64,000 bases of DNA. It comes from Chytriomyces cf. hyalinus JEL632. Taxonomy: Eukaryota; Chytridiomycota; Chytridiomycetes; Chytridiales; Chytriomycetaceae. The first letter of the stretch is position 1; each line of letters begins with the position of its first letter. The position numbers were made by a program, and so were the translations under genes. Below the pieces are notes generated by a model. That model saw only the letters and a program-made list of their open reading frames with translations. It had not been told where the DNA came from and did not search any database. Location of the stretch: the NCBI GenBank assembly GCA_025435555.1, contig JAIWWG010000016.1, positions 310,001-374,000 on the forward strand. Direction: 5' to 3'. This document shows positions 12,698 to 24,152 of the stretch, piece by piece.

Positions 12698-12986
12698 AGA
12701 TTTGAAGAATACTTTATCGAGCTTGAATAACAGCTTTCCTGCCTGCATTCAGAGATGTTTTTGCAACAGCAAAATGTAAAGAAAGCATAGCTGGCGCACC
12801 AACAGAACTGGTTTCAGTGCTGCCCTTCGCGTAATGTCAGAAAAATAACAAATATGGCGTGTAAATGACTGAGGACAAAGGGGTTTTCGTGAGCCTATTG
12901 TGTGAAGGGAGAAAAAAAAAAGGAACACGAAAGTCCGTCTTATCACGAGAACAACCACTCTTCGACAACAAGCAACAAAAGCAAGG

Positions 12987-13505
12987 ATGGTAGCAACGCG
13001 CAGTAAAAGAAACGCCGACTCTCTGACGGACGACGGGACAGTGGCTGCGGCCGCACCGGCGGTGGCAAACAAGAAAGCAAGAACCAGCGCTCAAGACAAA
13101 CCGGGACAAGAAGCAAAACGCGTAACTCTGAAAGCTCAGGAACTGGAACTTGCCAAATCCAAGCTCAAGAAAGTATCAACACCGTCACGTGCTTCGACGC
13201 TGACACGCGTGCCGCACCCAAAGACACTTCAAGCAACCAAGTCGAAACTGAAAAAGGTGCACACTGTGGTTTCACGTGGCTTGGAGCTGGTTCCACATCC
13301 AGCCAAGCTGAGTGAGGTGAAGAGCGTGTTGAAAACGGTGACGCCTGTTGTCAAGATGAACGTGGTTGTGGTTGTGGATGGTAAGCCATCACCGGTGGTT
13401 TCGCCCGTCAACAAGAAGGCCATGAGCTCGCCAGCTAGAAGCCCTGCACGTGCAGTGTCTCCAGTGGGAAAGAGACCGTTGTCTGCTGATGGCGGCAAGA
13501 AGTAG
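12987..13505 (+). CDS. small Lys-rich protein with internal repeats
   Basis: A single-exon frame of 172 aa starting at ATG 12987. The protein is very basic and begins MVATRSKRNADSL. It has three spaced copies of K-S-[KV]-L-K-[KT]-V, each followed at a distance by a V-P-H-P-x-x-L element in the first two copies, so the middle is built from diverged repeats of about 33 residues. The C-terminus has SPARSPARAVSP motifs resembling proline-directed phosphorylation sites. Basic KKAR and KRN stretches suggest a nuclear or chromatin-associated protein, but I recognise no family. The repeat core resembles WH2/thymosin LKKT/V only superficially. Confidence 0.65.
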   Translation: MVATRSKRNADSLTDDGTVAAAAPAVANKKARTSAQDKPGQEAKRVTLKAQELELAKSKLKKVSTPSRASTLTRVPHPKTLQATKSKLKKVHTVVSRGLELVPHPAKLSEVKSVLKTVTPVVKMNVVVVVDGKPSPVVSPVNKKAMSSPARSPARAVSPVGKRPLSADGGKK

Positions 13506-13704
13506 TTTCACTTTGGTGTATTTCCTTCCTCCTTCTCTTTTTCACAAAAGTCAGCAGCTGTTTCCGTTTGGTAGAAGAAGGAAGCGGGAGTTGACTTTTG
13601 AAATAAAAGGCGTGCGTTTAAATCCGTGACTGCGTCTCGAGATTACAAAATTCCCAAATTGGGTTAATTGGGATTCTGTTTAATCGCAAAACACAAAAGC
13701 GATC

Positions 13705-14749
13705 ATGCTCTCAACTCCAACAACGGCACTGCTGCTGCTGTCCTCCGCCGCGTCGCTCGTCCGGGCCCAGTTCGACCCCAACGGCCCCACCCAGCCAGGT
13801 CTCCCCCAAGGATGTGTCGGTTCCTGTGAGTGCGCAAACGTGCCCGTATCAAACGTCTTGCTAAACTCCATCATCCTCCCCTACAGTCCCTAACCTCACT
13901 CAATGCACCATCTCCAACTACTACTTGGGCGACATGGTCGACAGATGCGCCCCGCCACTCCCCCACCCGGTTCCTGGCCAGCAAGTCTACATCAAGGACC
14001 CAACCAATTTCTGCATCAACTTGCCCAACCCAGACTCCATCTTCCTGATCAACAACTTTTACTCCTGGAACAAGCTGCCCACAATTGTTCAGGCTGAGGG
14101 CTTTGTGCAGTCGTACTGCATGGGCTCGTACCTGCCACCCGGGTCCAAACCCCTCCCCCAATTTGGAATTCGATCGGCCCATGTTCTTAAAAACTTTACC
14201 GTCCCAGGCCAGAATTACTACCAAATTCACGGATTCCTTGACTGTGATGTGCTCGGAGTCAACTGCACTCAGAGTGCCCCAGGTGTCTACGATGATGGTG
14301 GCCAATACGACGATGGCCCGTTCATCAACTGTGGAAAAGAACCCTACTCTGGTGTCGACAATTCGACACTGGCCAACCCAGGCATGCAGCACTATGTTGA
14401 AATGGCCGGAAACGGGCTCTTTTGCATGCGCGTGTGCGAGCCAGGAAACTTGATGGCCGGAAGACCTTGTGACCTTACTCAAGACACTGCCGGTTGTGAA
14501 AAGTTTATGAAGGTTCAGTTTACTGAGGGCTTCACTTTCGAGGATCTCACCACGGGTCAAAAATCCACTGCAACTGTCTCGTTGCCACCAAGGAAGACTA
14601 CTACCACGACTACTACTGCTGGGGCTGCCGCGACTGCTTCTGGTAGCACGGGCAATGCGGCTGTTACTGCTTCGCCTTCTAAATCTGGGTCTGCCCAGAC
14701 TGGAGCTTTCGTAGGCGCTGTGCTGGTTGCTTTGGCGTTTGCATTATAA
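13705..14749 (+). CDS. secreted GPI-anchored surface protein (MAG-like)
   Basis: Two exons, 13705-13825 and 13887-14749, give 327 aa. The N-terminus is a clean signal peptide (MLSTPTTALLLLSSAASLVRA followed by Q). The ectodomain is Cys-rich, with the block QSYCMGSYLPPGSKPLPQFGIRSA, then YYQIHGFLDCDVLGVNC and NGLFCMRVCEPGN. This pattern resembles the fungal family annotated as macrophage-activating glycoprotein in basidiomycetes. A Thr/Ser/Ala-rich stalk precedes a hydrophobic C-terminal tail ending VGAVLVALAFAL, a GPI-attachment signal. Predicted location: plasma membrane or cell wall. The exact role is unknown. Confidence 0.82.
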
Positions 14750-14963
14750 GGTCTTTGGTTGAGATGATGTGAAAGGGAACGAAAGTTAGACGATTTGTTT
14801 TTTTTCTCTTTTCTCGTTTTTTTGTTTTTGAATTTGTGGGTGAGTGATAAAGGCTATGAGAATGCGATCTCGCCAGAACTTGTTTTCTTGGAACGCCAGT
14901 TTGCCGGTCCGATTTTTGGTGGTTTTTCCTTTTCTTTTTCGTTAAAATCTTTGGTTTTAAGAA

Positions 14964-15763
14964 ATGGACGACGACAACCTACCCTTCGCTGACTGCGTGG
15001 AAGAGTTTGGCAGCACCACCATGAATCTGTACTACTCATCGCCATCAACGCTTGCTGCAGTCTCATCTCTGCTCTTCAAGACAAGAGACAGCCTCAGCGA
15101 CTCCGTCGACATCCATCCGAACAACGACCGCATCAAGTTTCTGGATCTGGGGTAAGGTGCCTTTCTGTCAAGGAAACCTCATCTCCCTCTTTGTCAAGAC
15201 TTGGAGGCGCAGTCGGAAAATGTTGGGAAAAATACTTTCGGCGAAGATTGCTTGGAACATTTCTCCTTTGATTCCCTTCCCTCCTCCCTTGCCTCTCGCA
15301 AGTCAGATTGTCTCTAATACTCATCATTCATTGAATGCAATTTCGCAAAAGATGCGGTGACGGCCGAATTGTTATCCACATGGCAAAAGTTCACGGAATC
15401 CACGCAACAGGGGTCGACTTTTCTCCAGCATCCATTGCCGAAGCTACCGAAAACGCGCGTATCGAAGGCGTCTCGCATCTTTGCACGTTTGTGATGGAGG
15501 ATTTCATGCAGTGGGAGAATATTCCGAGCGAGTTTACGTGGATTTCAGCCTATCTTCCAAAACATGTCGTGCACCGGTTAAAAGGGCTTGCTGAGCGGTG
15601 GCTGATGAATGGAGAAGGAGGGGTGGATGTTGATCCAAAGTTGTTTCTGACGATTCTGTATGAAATGAAGGGGTGGGATCATAATAAGCTGGCCGGGAGT
15701 GACGAGAATATGACGCTGTGGATTGCAGATCGGCAGACTGTCACGCCAAGAGTCGCGAAATAA
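14964..15763 (+). CDS. class I SAM-dependent methyltransferase
   Basis: Two exons, 14964-15151 and 15352-15763, give 199 aa; the intron (200 nt) interrupts the SAM-binding motif itself. Splicing restores FLDLGCGDGRIVIHMAK (motif I), then ATGVDFSPASIAEATENAR (motif II, acidic residue that binds the SAM ribose). The preceding YYSSPSTLAAVSSLLF helix resembles the entry to small lysine methyltransferases of the FAM173 group. The usual motif IV is replaced by FTWISAYLPKHVVHRL. The substrate cannot be told from sequence. Confidence 0.78.
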
Positions 15764-15975
15764 ACAGAGGGAACCTTGTAGAAAATAGTCGAATATTAGA
15801 GTTGAATATACGAGTGGCTGATTGGACAAAAAGTTGCCGATGGATGGATTTGAAATTTCACTGACCCGCTGACAACGCTTACAAAAGGCTTACAAATTAC
15901 AAACACGGGATAAAAGCCGCCTCAAAAAAGAAACGAGATCGCGTGCAAAGACCCCGAAAAACTGAATCACAAAAC

Positions 15976-17677
15976 ATGCACTTCCAATTCGCTCTTCTGG
16001 TCAGCCTCATCACTGCCGTCAACGCGCTCAAGATCCTCGTCGCGCTGGACTTGGGCACGCGTTCCCACGTCGTTCCATTCTTTAACGTGGCCAAGCTGCT
16101 GCACGACAGAAATCATACAATCGCTTACACAGCTCCAACCAAGTACAAGAAGTATCAGTGAGTCCAAATTCGTTCACAACATGTTGCCATACTGACCCAG
16201 CCTGTCTCTCTGTGCGTGTTCAGGAAAGGTTACGACTTTATACAATTCGTCCCACTCGGAGAATATCCGCCCGATGAGATGGAGCAGATCAATCGCTGGG
16301 TGCATTTGCCGTCGGACATCAACACCATCGTGTCCAACTTTGCTCTGCTTCAAGATATGTTTTCCAAAACTTATCCAGTCACGGCAGCGGACTATGACCG
16401 CGTTTTCAATGAAACAAAGCCCGACTTGATCCTTTGCGACTTTTTTTCCAAGTCCTGCATGGACGTGGCGCACTTCCGCGGCTTCAATTACGCGGTCATT
16501 GGTGCACCTCTCGGCTTCGACGGCTGGCAGGCCCAATGGTACATTCCCTCGATTCTCAACGCAGTGCCTCAGAAGGAATGGATCACGAATCCTGTCCTCC
16601 GAGTCTCAAACACTGTCAAAATTCTGTGGGCAGCCAGAAAGTTGATTACCATCTTTCCATCAGACTACACACGCATCCAAAAGAATACGTGGGGAACCAC
16701 ACCGCCCACTTTCTCTCAACACCTCACACATCGCCTTGTTTTAACCCACTCCATCGTTGGCCTGACGCCAAGCCAGCCAGCTCCACCCAATGTTCTCTGC
16801 CTCGGCCCTCTTTTGGACCCTTCCAGTCAAACGCTTGACCAAGACATGATCAACTTTTTCAACCAGCCGGGAACTGAACGCGTGATTTACATTTCCTTTG
16901 GTAGCGGGTTGAAAGCGCTTGGGAGTCTGAATAATCGGATTCTTGTGGGTTTGAAGCCGATTCTGGATGCGAATGCAGACGTGAGCATTGTGTGGAGCTG
17001 TCCCGACTCAAACTGCATGTCGCTGGTGGAGGAGTTTATCCCCGAGAGCCAGCGTCATCGCGTTATGATGAGGAAATGGATGGACCAGATTGCCGTGTTG
17101 AAGCATGAGAAGGTGAAGCTGTTTATCACTCATGGAGGAATCTCGAGTATCCATGAGGCAGTTTATTTCGGAGTGCCCTTGCTGGTGGTTCCGATTTTTG
17201 GTTCGAACTGTTTTGTTTTACTTTCTTACGATGATCTGAACCCTTATATAACGAGTAACAACTTGGTGCACCAAAACAGGCGATCAACCAATCAACGCAC
17301 TCAACGTTGTCTCAAATGGAATCGGGCTCAGAATCCAAGACAAGGCGACCATGCAGCCCAACGAAGTAACTGAAAAAGTGGAAACACTTTTGAAGGCCAT
17401 GACAATGCACCAAAAGAGCAGCCACCCAGTCTTGAGTCTGCAGAAAGTGCAGAACATGAGAACGTTGGCGCGTTTCAATCGCGAAACCAGTTTGCTGGCA
17501 GGAGCCAATGCTATTGAAATTGCTGCGCGCATTGGTGTGGATCATTTGATTCCTGCAAATGAAAAGTTTTCGACGTGGGAGATAATGGGACTGGGAAGAG
17601 TCAAGTTGGGATGGCGTTCGTTTGTTGCATTGATGGCTGGGATTGGCGCGTTACTTGCGACGTTTCCAAAAAAGTGA
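15976..17677 (+). CDS. UDP-glycosyltransferase, GT1 family, membrane-anchored
   Basis: Three exons (15976-16157, 16224-17200, 17280-17677) give 518 aa. It starts with a signal peptide (MHFQFALLVSLITAVNA). The N-terminal acceptor domain begins KILVALDLGTRSHVVPFFNVAK. The C-terminal donor domain has the GT1 signature LFITHGGISSIHEAVYFGVPLLVVP, completed across the last intron as FGDQPINALNV. The Gly-rich VIYISFGSGLKAL precedes it. A C-terminal hydrophobic stretch (SFVALMAGIGALLATF) ends in KK, like animal ER UGTs with a dilysine tail. It is expected to transfer a sugar from a UDP-sugar to a lipophilic acceptor in the secretory pathway; the acceptor is unknown. Confidence 0.85.
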
Positions 17678-18407
17678 AGAGAAGCTGGTTCGAATAAATA
17701 AATATGCTTTAGTATGTATGTTTGAATGTTTCTCGGTTCGGTGTTCGCGTCTCGACCAGCGATAAAGCTTGATCTGGTGGCGAGACTGACTGTGTTTGAC
17801 TCTACAACAAATTTTCTTTGTAGACCAAAACGCTGATCCACGGCTCGGGAATAAATGGAGCAACACGATGAGTGTCGGTGTTGTTGGAGCGTGTTTATCC
17901 TATTTTTAAGTATTTATTTATATTTTGAGATCAAATCTCTCCAAGACCACCGACGGACACGGCTGTGCATCATGGCAACGACGGAGCAGACACCGAATTC
18001 GAATGCAAGTGCGAGTGTGAGTGGCACCACGGCCCTACCGGTGGCAGCGGCAGGTGCAGGTACGGCACACAATCTTCATCTCCCTCCCATCTCCATTCTA
18101 GTCTTGTCCTTTCTTCGCCTCTTTGCCTGCACTTTTTTCTCTTCGTCAAACTCCCTCCTTCTTCGCTTTGCTCCCGTCTTTGGTTAGGAACACTCAGTGA
18201 CGCTTGGGTTTAGACACGGTCCACTTCTGCTCTTGTGTGTTACAGTCCAACTCCAGCGGCGCCTTCAATTGCCGCTGTCAATCCTGCCTCTCTACCAAAC
18301 CTGAACAACTGAATGGCCCCACTGCGAACTCAGCTGGTCACCCCGAAGTGCGTTTCCATGTTATTTCATTCCCACCATTCTGAAACCTGACGGATAAAAT
18401 TCAAAAG
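17678..18407. other. region upstream of the Yak1 core, possible 5' exons
   Basis: Contains AATAAATAAATA at about 17692 (3' end of the glycosyltransferase). A candidate first coding stretch starts at ATG 17972 (MATTEQTPNSNASAS...) and another open stretch lies at 18246-18350 before a GT at 18351. I could not join these in frame to the Yak1 exon, so they may be untranslated leader or true N-terminal exons with splice sites I misplaced. Confidence 0.35.
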
Positions 18408-21400
18408 ATGTCCCCTCGAGCCCAACAAAATCCAATATCCTCTTTCACTACCGGTCTGACGGATCACTATGCACATTGCAACCCGGAATTCAACTATGTG
18501 CGGGATTTGAATCCGAAACGTGTCTTGACGAAACCCAGCAAAGCGGTTCTGAATGATGGTCATGATAACGCCGATAGCGACTACATTTTATATGTCAACG
18601 ATGTTCTGGGAAGTCAGGAGGGACAGCAGTTGAGTGTGATGTTGCTTTTATTCCATCTCTCTGTTCGATGGGTCAAACACTGTGAAGCGTAGAGTGCAGA
18701 AAGCGACTGGAAAAAATTGGCCTCGGCAGTCATTTCGCTCAGAGCGGCAGATGCGGCGGAGCATATATCTTTTCGAATGCTTTTCTCCTGATACTGACTT
18801 GCGTTTCCAGATTTCAAATTCTGGATCTCTTAGGCCAAGGAACGTTTGGACAAGTGGTCAAATGCGCCAATATCAAAACGAATGAAAAGGTTGCTGTCAA
18901 AGTTATCAAAAACAAACCGGCGTACTACAATCAAAGCTTGGTCGAAGTGGCGATCCTTGATATTGTAAGGCTTTCTTTACCTTTGTCTTTCATGGATGTT
19001 GACTAACCGTTCTTCCAAATATAGCTGAACAACAAATGGGATCATTCGGACAAATACCACATTGTTTATATGAAGGACACCTTTGTATTTCGCAACCACC
19101 TCTGCATCGTGTTTGAGATGTTGAGTGTGAACTTGTATGAGCTCATCAAGCAAAATCAGTTTCGAGGCTTGAGTACCACGCTTGTGCGCTTATTCGTCCA
19201 GCAGATTTTGGAATGCTTAGTGCTTCTCAGCAAAGCAAAGATCATTCACAGCGATTTAAAGCCTGAGGTGTGTCTCTCCCCCCTTGCTCAAGTCATGAAT
19301 TTATACTCAATGCACTTGTCTGAACATATCAGAACATTCTCCTGAAAAGCTTGGATGCTCCGACTATCAAAGTGATTGACTTTGGGAGCGCATGTCATGA
19401 AAACCAAACAATCTACACCTACATTCAGTCGCGCTTTTATCGAAGTCCTGAAGTGCTGGTTGGATTACCGTACACGTCCTCGATTGATATGTGGTCGCTG
19501 GGTTGTATTGCCGCGGAGCTTTTTCTGGGTCTACCGTTGTTTCCTGGAACAAGCGAGTATAACCAAGTGAGCAGGATTGTGAGCGTGATGGGAATGCCCC
19601 AACAGTGGATGTGTGAGAAAGGAAAGAACTCTCGCAATTTCTTCTCCAAGGGGCCGACGGGATGGGAGTTGAAGAGTATGCAAGCGTATATGCTGGTGAG
19701 ATATCCTTAAGAGCGTTGGGAAATGGCAAGCGTAATCATCATTCGTTTTTTTGCAGGACACGGGTCACACAGAACAGCCGTCGAAGCAGTATTTTCAAGG
19801 AACAACATTGCATGAAATTATCAGTTCATACCCGATGCCCAAGCGCGACATGAATCCTGTCGAAGAAGCAAAAGGTTTTTATGTTCTTCATTTGCCATTC
19901 GGTAAACAGAGTTTTTTGACATTCATCCAATCTTTCAGAACGGAACGATCGCCTGTGCTTTATTGATTTTCTGGGCGGCTTATTGAAACTGAACCCCCTC
20001 GAGCGATGGTCTCCGCAGCAAGCAAAACTTCATCCCTTTGTAACGGGCGAGGAATACACAGGCCCACTTGCGAAGAGCGCCGTTTTCCCTCTGCAAAGGC
20101 CTGTTTTTGCCGCCTCCGCCGTTGCAACCAGTGATACGACTGGAGACGCCCAGTCGATGGACGCGGAAACTAATGAGCAGTCCACGACTTCTCGGATGGA
20201 ATCAATTGAACAGCAACATGTCCAACAGCCACCTGTTGCCGTTGCTGCAAACTCGTCGCGGCGACCTCGTGCAAATACTATGATTCAAGCGGTTCCGCCG
20301 CAATTGCAAAAGATTGTTACGATTCAGCAGCAGAGTGGTCCCAACAAAGTGTCACTGAGGAACGCCGCAGCATCCAGCAGCGGCAATGTGGATACCATTC
20401 CACCGGTGCATCTCGGCGGCCACACAAATCCACTTTCAAACTCAAGTCTGAACAACGACGAAGTAGTGTACAGCAGCTCCGAGAAGGGGAAATTGCCGGC
20501 TGCAACAGACCACATCGATCATGGGTACACTACAGGAAGCAATCGATTCGGGGGCGTGTCTTCAGCAATGCAAGGATCTACTTCGCATGCTGTGGCTTCG
20601 TACGATGCGAAATATCTTGCAAATCACTACCCGCTTCGAAAAGCAGTCTCAGAAACAATGTACACCACGCACGCCCATTTCCAGCAACAGTTTTACAACA
20701 CTCCGGCAACAGGACCACCACCAATGCCCATGCCATCAATCAACCATATGCCTGCAGAAAGTTTGGGCAACATGTCAGGTCCTTCAATGCATGGAAATAA
20801 CGCGAGTGGTGGATACTATGACGGCTCTCACATTCCGTATGACGTTTTGGCAAACATGAATCATGGGTATAACCCGGCCGTGGATACGAGCTCGAATCAG
20901 CAACATCCGAGAATGGGAGAAAAAGGTGAACGAAAGCTGGGCTTTGCGAGTCGTGCACCTAGTCTACCTGGCTTGGCCGAGTGGGACCCATTTGGAAATG
21001 TTGGTGGACATCAGTATCAACAACAGCAACAGCAACAGCAGCACGCGGAAAATATGAACTCTGCTCCAGTGATGCCATCACAGTACAGGCGATCCAGTTC
21101 ATCGGGTAACTTGGGCAACTTGGACTACAGCCCAGGTGCGGATTCGAATGGAGGCGGACCTCGAGAAAGTGGACGGTTTGAGAACATGAGCAACAGCTCG
21201 CCAAGATTCCAGCACAGAGGAAGTATTGGCCAGAACAATGGCATGTTTCCGATTCAGAATGGATATGCGTCGTCTCCGCGAAGTGCTTTTCCTGCCTCGC
21301 CAAGAAACGCTTTTCAGAGCATGCCGCAGCCTCAGCAACAATATTATGCACCTCCACATCCATATCAACAGCAGCAAGCTCAACAGCAGCAGCAGCAGCA

Positions 21401-22343
21401 ACAGCAACAGCAGTACCAGCAATATCATAACGGATATGAGGGAAACACTTCAAAAAGCGAAGCTACTTTGACTGGATATCGAGGTCGTTCTGTTTCGTTG
21501 AGTATGAACGGTCAATACCCTCTGAATCAGCCTTGGAATCAGCCTATTCAAAATCAACAAGCATTTCCTCAAATCAATGGAAATGGCGGTGGGGTTCAGG
21601 GCCCAGGCTTCAAAAAACGGGGGGCACCACCCAATATATCCACAGCTCTGGCCTCAAGTCCACAGCATTTTCAACAAATTTATCATCAACAGCCATTTTC
21701 AGCCGCGGCAGGTGCTGGTGGGTTACCTTCTTACTCATCTGGTGGTCCTCCTTCTGCGTATTCCAATCCTGGTGGATATCCATATTCAGCAGGAGGCCCA
21801 ATGTCAGCGTCAGCGGCTGATGTAAGCCAAATTCATCCACAACGAATTATTCATCCAGCAAATATTGGAATGCGGAGGTCCAGCATTCAATATGGCACAA
21901 GTCCTTCTGCATTCGCATCTTCGAATTATCATGGGTCCATTCCTTCAGGTCTGGGTGACAACATCAGCAATCGTGCAGGAAGTTCGGGCTCATTTAATGC
22001 TTCTGCTATGCATGCAGCCAGTGTCGGTAGTGGAGGAAACGGTATCCCTTTCAGCAACATCAACAACAGTGGCACGGGTGGTGGCCCGGGCTTTGGGCTG
22101 GATTTTACAAAATCGAATATACCCCAGGCTTCCCCCAAATCGGCATCGGCGCTCTCTGGGCGAGCATTGCGATTCTCAAATTTACCCCCATCGCTATCGG
22201 ATGCACCGTTAGTGGAAGATTTAGGGGTAGATGGGAGGACGACTGATGGGACTGCTGCAGGAAAGGTTGACGGCAGTAAAAGCGGTCATGTGGATGATAC
22301 GATCATGTTTGAGGTGGTAGAACAGCAAGCACCGAACCAATAA
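18408..22343 (+). CDS. YAK1: Yak1-type DYRK family protein kinase
   Basis: Exons 18408-18628, 18811-18964, 19025-19267, 19333-19695, 19757-19874 and 19939-22343 join in phase to 1167 aa from ATG 18408; a longer N-terminus is possible. The Yak1 signature NPKRVLTKPSK and DYILYVND precede the kinase domain: LLGQGTFGQVVKC (Gly loop), VAVKVIKNKPAYYNQS (Lys), IIHSDLKPENILL (catalytic Asp) and VIDFGSACHE, then the Y-T-Y activation loop typical of self-activating DYRKs. The HPFVTG end of the domain is followed by about 700 low-complexity residues with Gln, Asn, Gly and Ser runs, including poly-Gln at about 21370-21415. Yak1 links nutrient and PKA signalling to stress responses in fungi. Confidence 0.93.
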
Positions 22344-22502
22344 AAAGAAGGCATTTTGTTTCCGGTTTACTGTTGAGTCCCGACGACGAGCTTGGCGTTT
22401 TAATTGCACGCGTGGTTGTTTATTTTTGATTGTTTCCTTGCTTCCATTTCCCAATTGTTGGTCCATTGTGATGTTGACCCAATCACAAAGATCTCAGAAA
22501 AG

Positions 22503-24051
22503 ATGGCGTGGGGACGTAAGCCGTCAACAGCAGAGCCTTCAAATGCGAAAGCGGCAGATTCCGCCGATGCACGCGCCACAACGGCACCAGAGTTGAAGCC
22601 AGACCCAACAACTCAAACCCCGGCTCAAGCGCCGCCGCCGCCGCCACCACCGCCACCTGCTCCACCGCTTCCCGAGCACACGCGAGCAGGTATCTTTGGA
22701 TACTTTCCTTTCTATCTGTGAAAGTGCTTTGTGTATCTAAACGCGTCTCTTGCTTGTAGCGATGCATCCACAGGATGTCCCGCGACGACGTGCTCCTGAT
22801 CGAGAACGCGTGCCAAAGAAACCCGAGGCGCCACCGCGTGAAAAGATCCGGTTTAAGGAATTTGACGACGACGATGGCCTCCATTTTGACGAAGAGGAAA
22901 TGGGCGTTTCCGCGGGGTCACCCACAACTGCCCCTCCTACGACAACAACACACCGAGAGCATCACCGACATTCTGCCGTAGAGGATGACGGACCGTCTTT
23001 AAAAGAGCTTGCAAACCAGCTGGAAATTGAACGATTTGAAAAGGAGGAACTAATGGAAGATAATGAAGACTTGCGAGCAAAAGTGGCAGCGCTGAAGCGC
23101 AAACTGTTGGCAGCCATCGCAATCAAAGAAAAGGAGTCGAAGCATGCAAACATTGTGCCTGTTTCAATAGAGGTATGTGTGGGCAATTCTTTTCTGTTGA
23201 GGAAAGGCAGCTGAAAAAAAAAAATGTGCTTGTTTTCCAGGCAAATATGAATCTCAGATACCAGTTTCAAAAAAGGCTGCTTGCGGCAAAAGAAGAATAC
23301 GCGAGTTTAATGGATGAGAACAGGAAGCTTGCTGGAAGAATTAAGGAGCTGGAGTCGAGCCGTAAGATGTCCATTCCCAGCGACGCTTTCTGCACGCCAC
23401 TAACACCATGTATCCAGACGCAAAACGCGACGTGCATGTTTCCAAGGCAAGATTGAACGAGGTTCTCATGTGGAAGAAAAAGTACAAAGACCTCGAGTCG
23501 GAAAAACACAAACTAGAGGAGAACTTTGCAGTCTTTATCAAAAAGCTTGAGAAAGTAGAGGCCGAACGAGACAAGATTGCCGCGACTTTCGGCGAAGCAC
23601 AAATCCAGTTTTCGCAGCGAATGACTTATGACGATTATTCGCTCGGGAGCTTGGACGATTTGGCCCCGAGCCCGTCAAGGAAAAGCATCACGCGAAGATC
23701 TTCCAACTTTAAACCGTCCGTCAAGCATCGCCGATCAACGAACATTGACGACTTTGACTATGACGATGTTGTTAGGTAAAGCTGGTATTTTGATAACCTG
23801 TCACATGCTGACAAAGCCCGATGAACAGACTTCAGTCCCCGTCCGCATTCACCCCGAAACTCAAGAACAATATTCCCGACGATCCTTACGACAACAACCA
23901 AGCAGGTGCGAGAGCAGGCCAAGGCAATGCAGGCGCAATTCAAGACGCGAACCTACCATCGATTGACAATGGCGCTGACAAATTTCGTAGCGCTAAAACT
24001 CAGCTTGAATATAACGCGTATGTGAAGGGAAAACCTGGCGCCAGAGTCTGA
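22503..24051 (+). CDS. coiled-coil protein with Pro-rich N-terminus, unknown function
   Basis: Five exons (22503-22689, 22760-23172, 23241-23361, 23418-23775, 23829-24051) keep phase and give 433 aa. Residues 1-62 are disordered with a run of ten Pro. An acidic patch (FDDDDGLHFDEEE) follows. Three helical segments rich in Lys/Glu/Leu heptads come next: LKELANQLEIERFEKEEL..., QKRLLAAKEEYASLMDEN... and VLMWKKKYKDLESEKHKLEEN.... The tail has an RRSSNFKPSVKHRRS basic Ser-rich stretch. It resembles scaffold or ciliary coiled-coil proteins in character only; I recognise no family. It lies head-to-tail about 100 bp before BBS9. Confidence 0.65.
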
Positions 24052-24152
24052 CAGCGTTTCTTCCTATTTTCCTGCAGTTTTTACTCTATATTCGTGCATT
24101 GGTTTCTTTTTTTTTTTTGTATGTGCCTGAATTGTCAAATGATTATACAATA

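Noticed and set aside
12987-13505. WH2/thymosin actin-binding repeats (LKKV)
   Set aside because: The upstream amphipathic helix of WH2 is missing; repeats are Lys-rich and the context looks nuclear.
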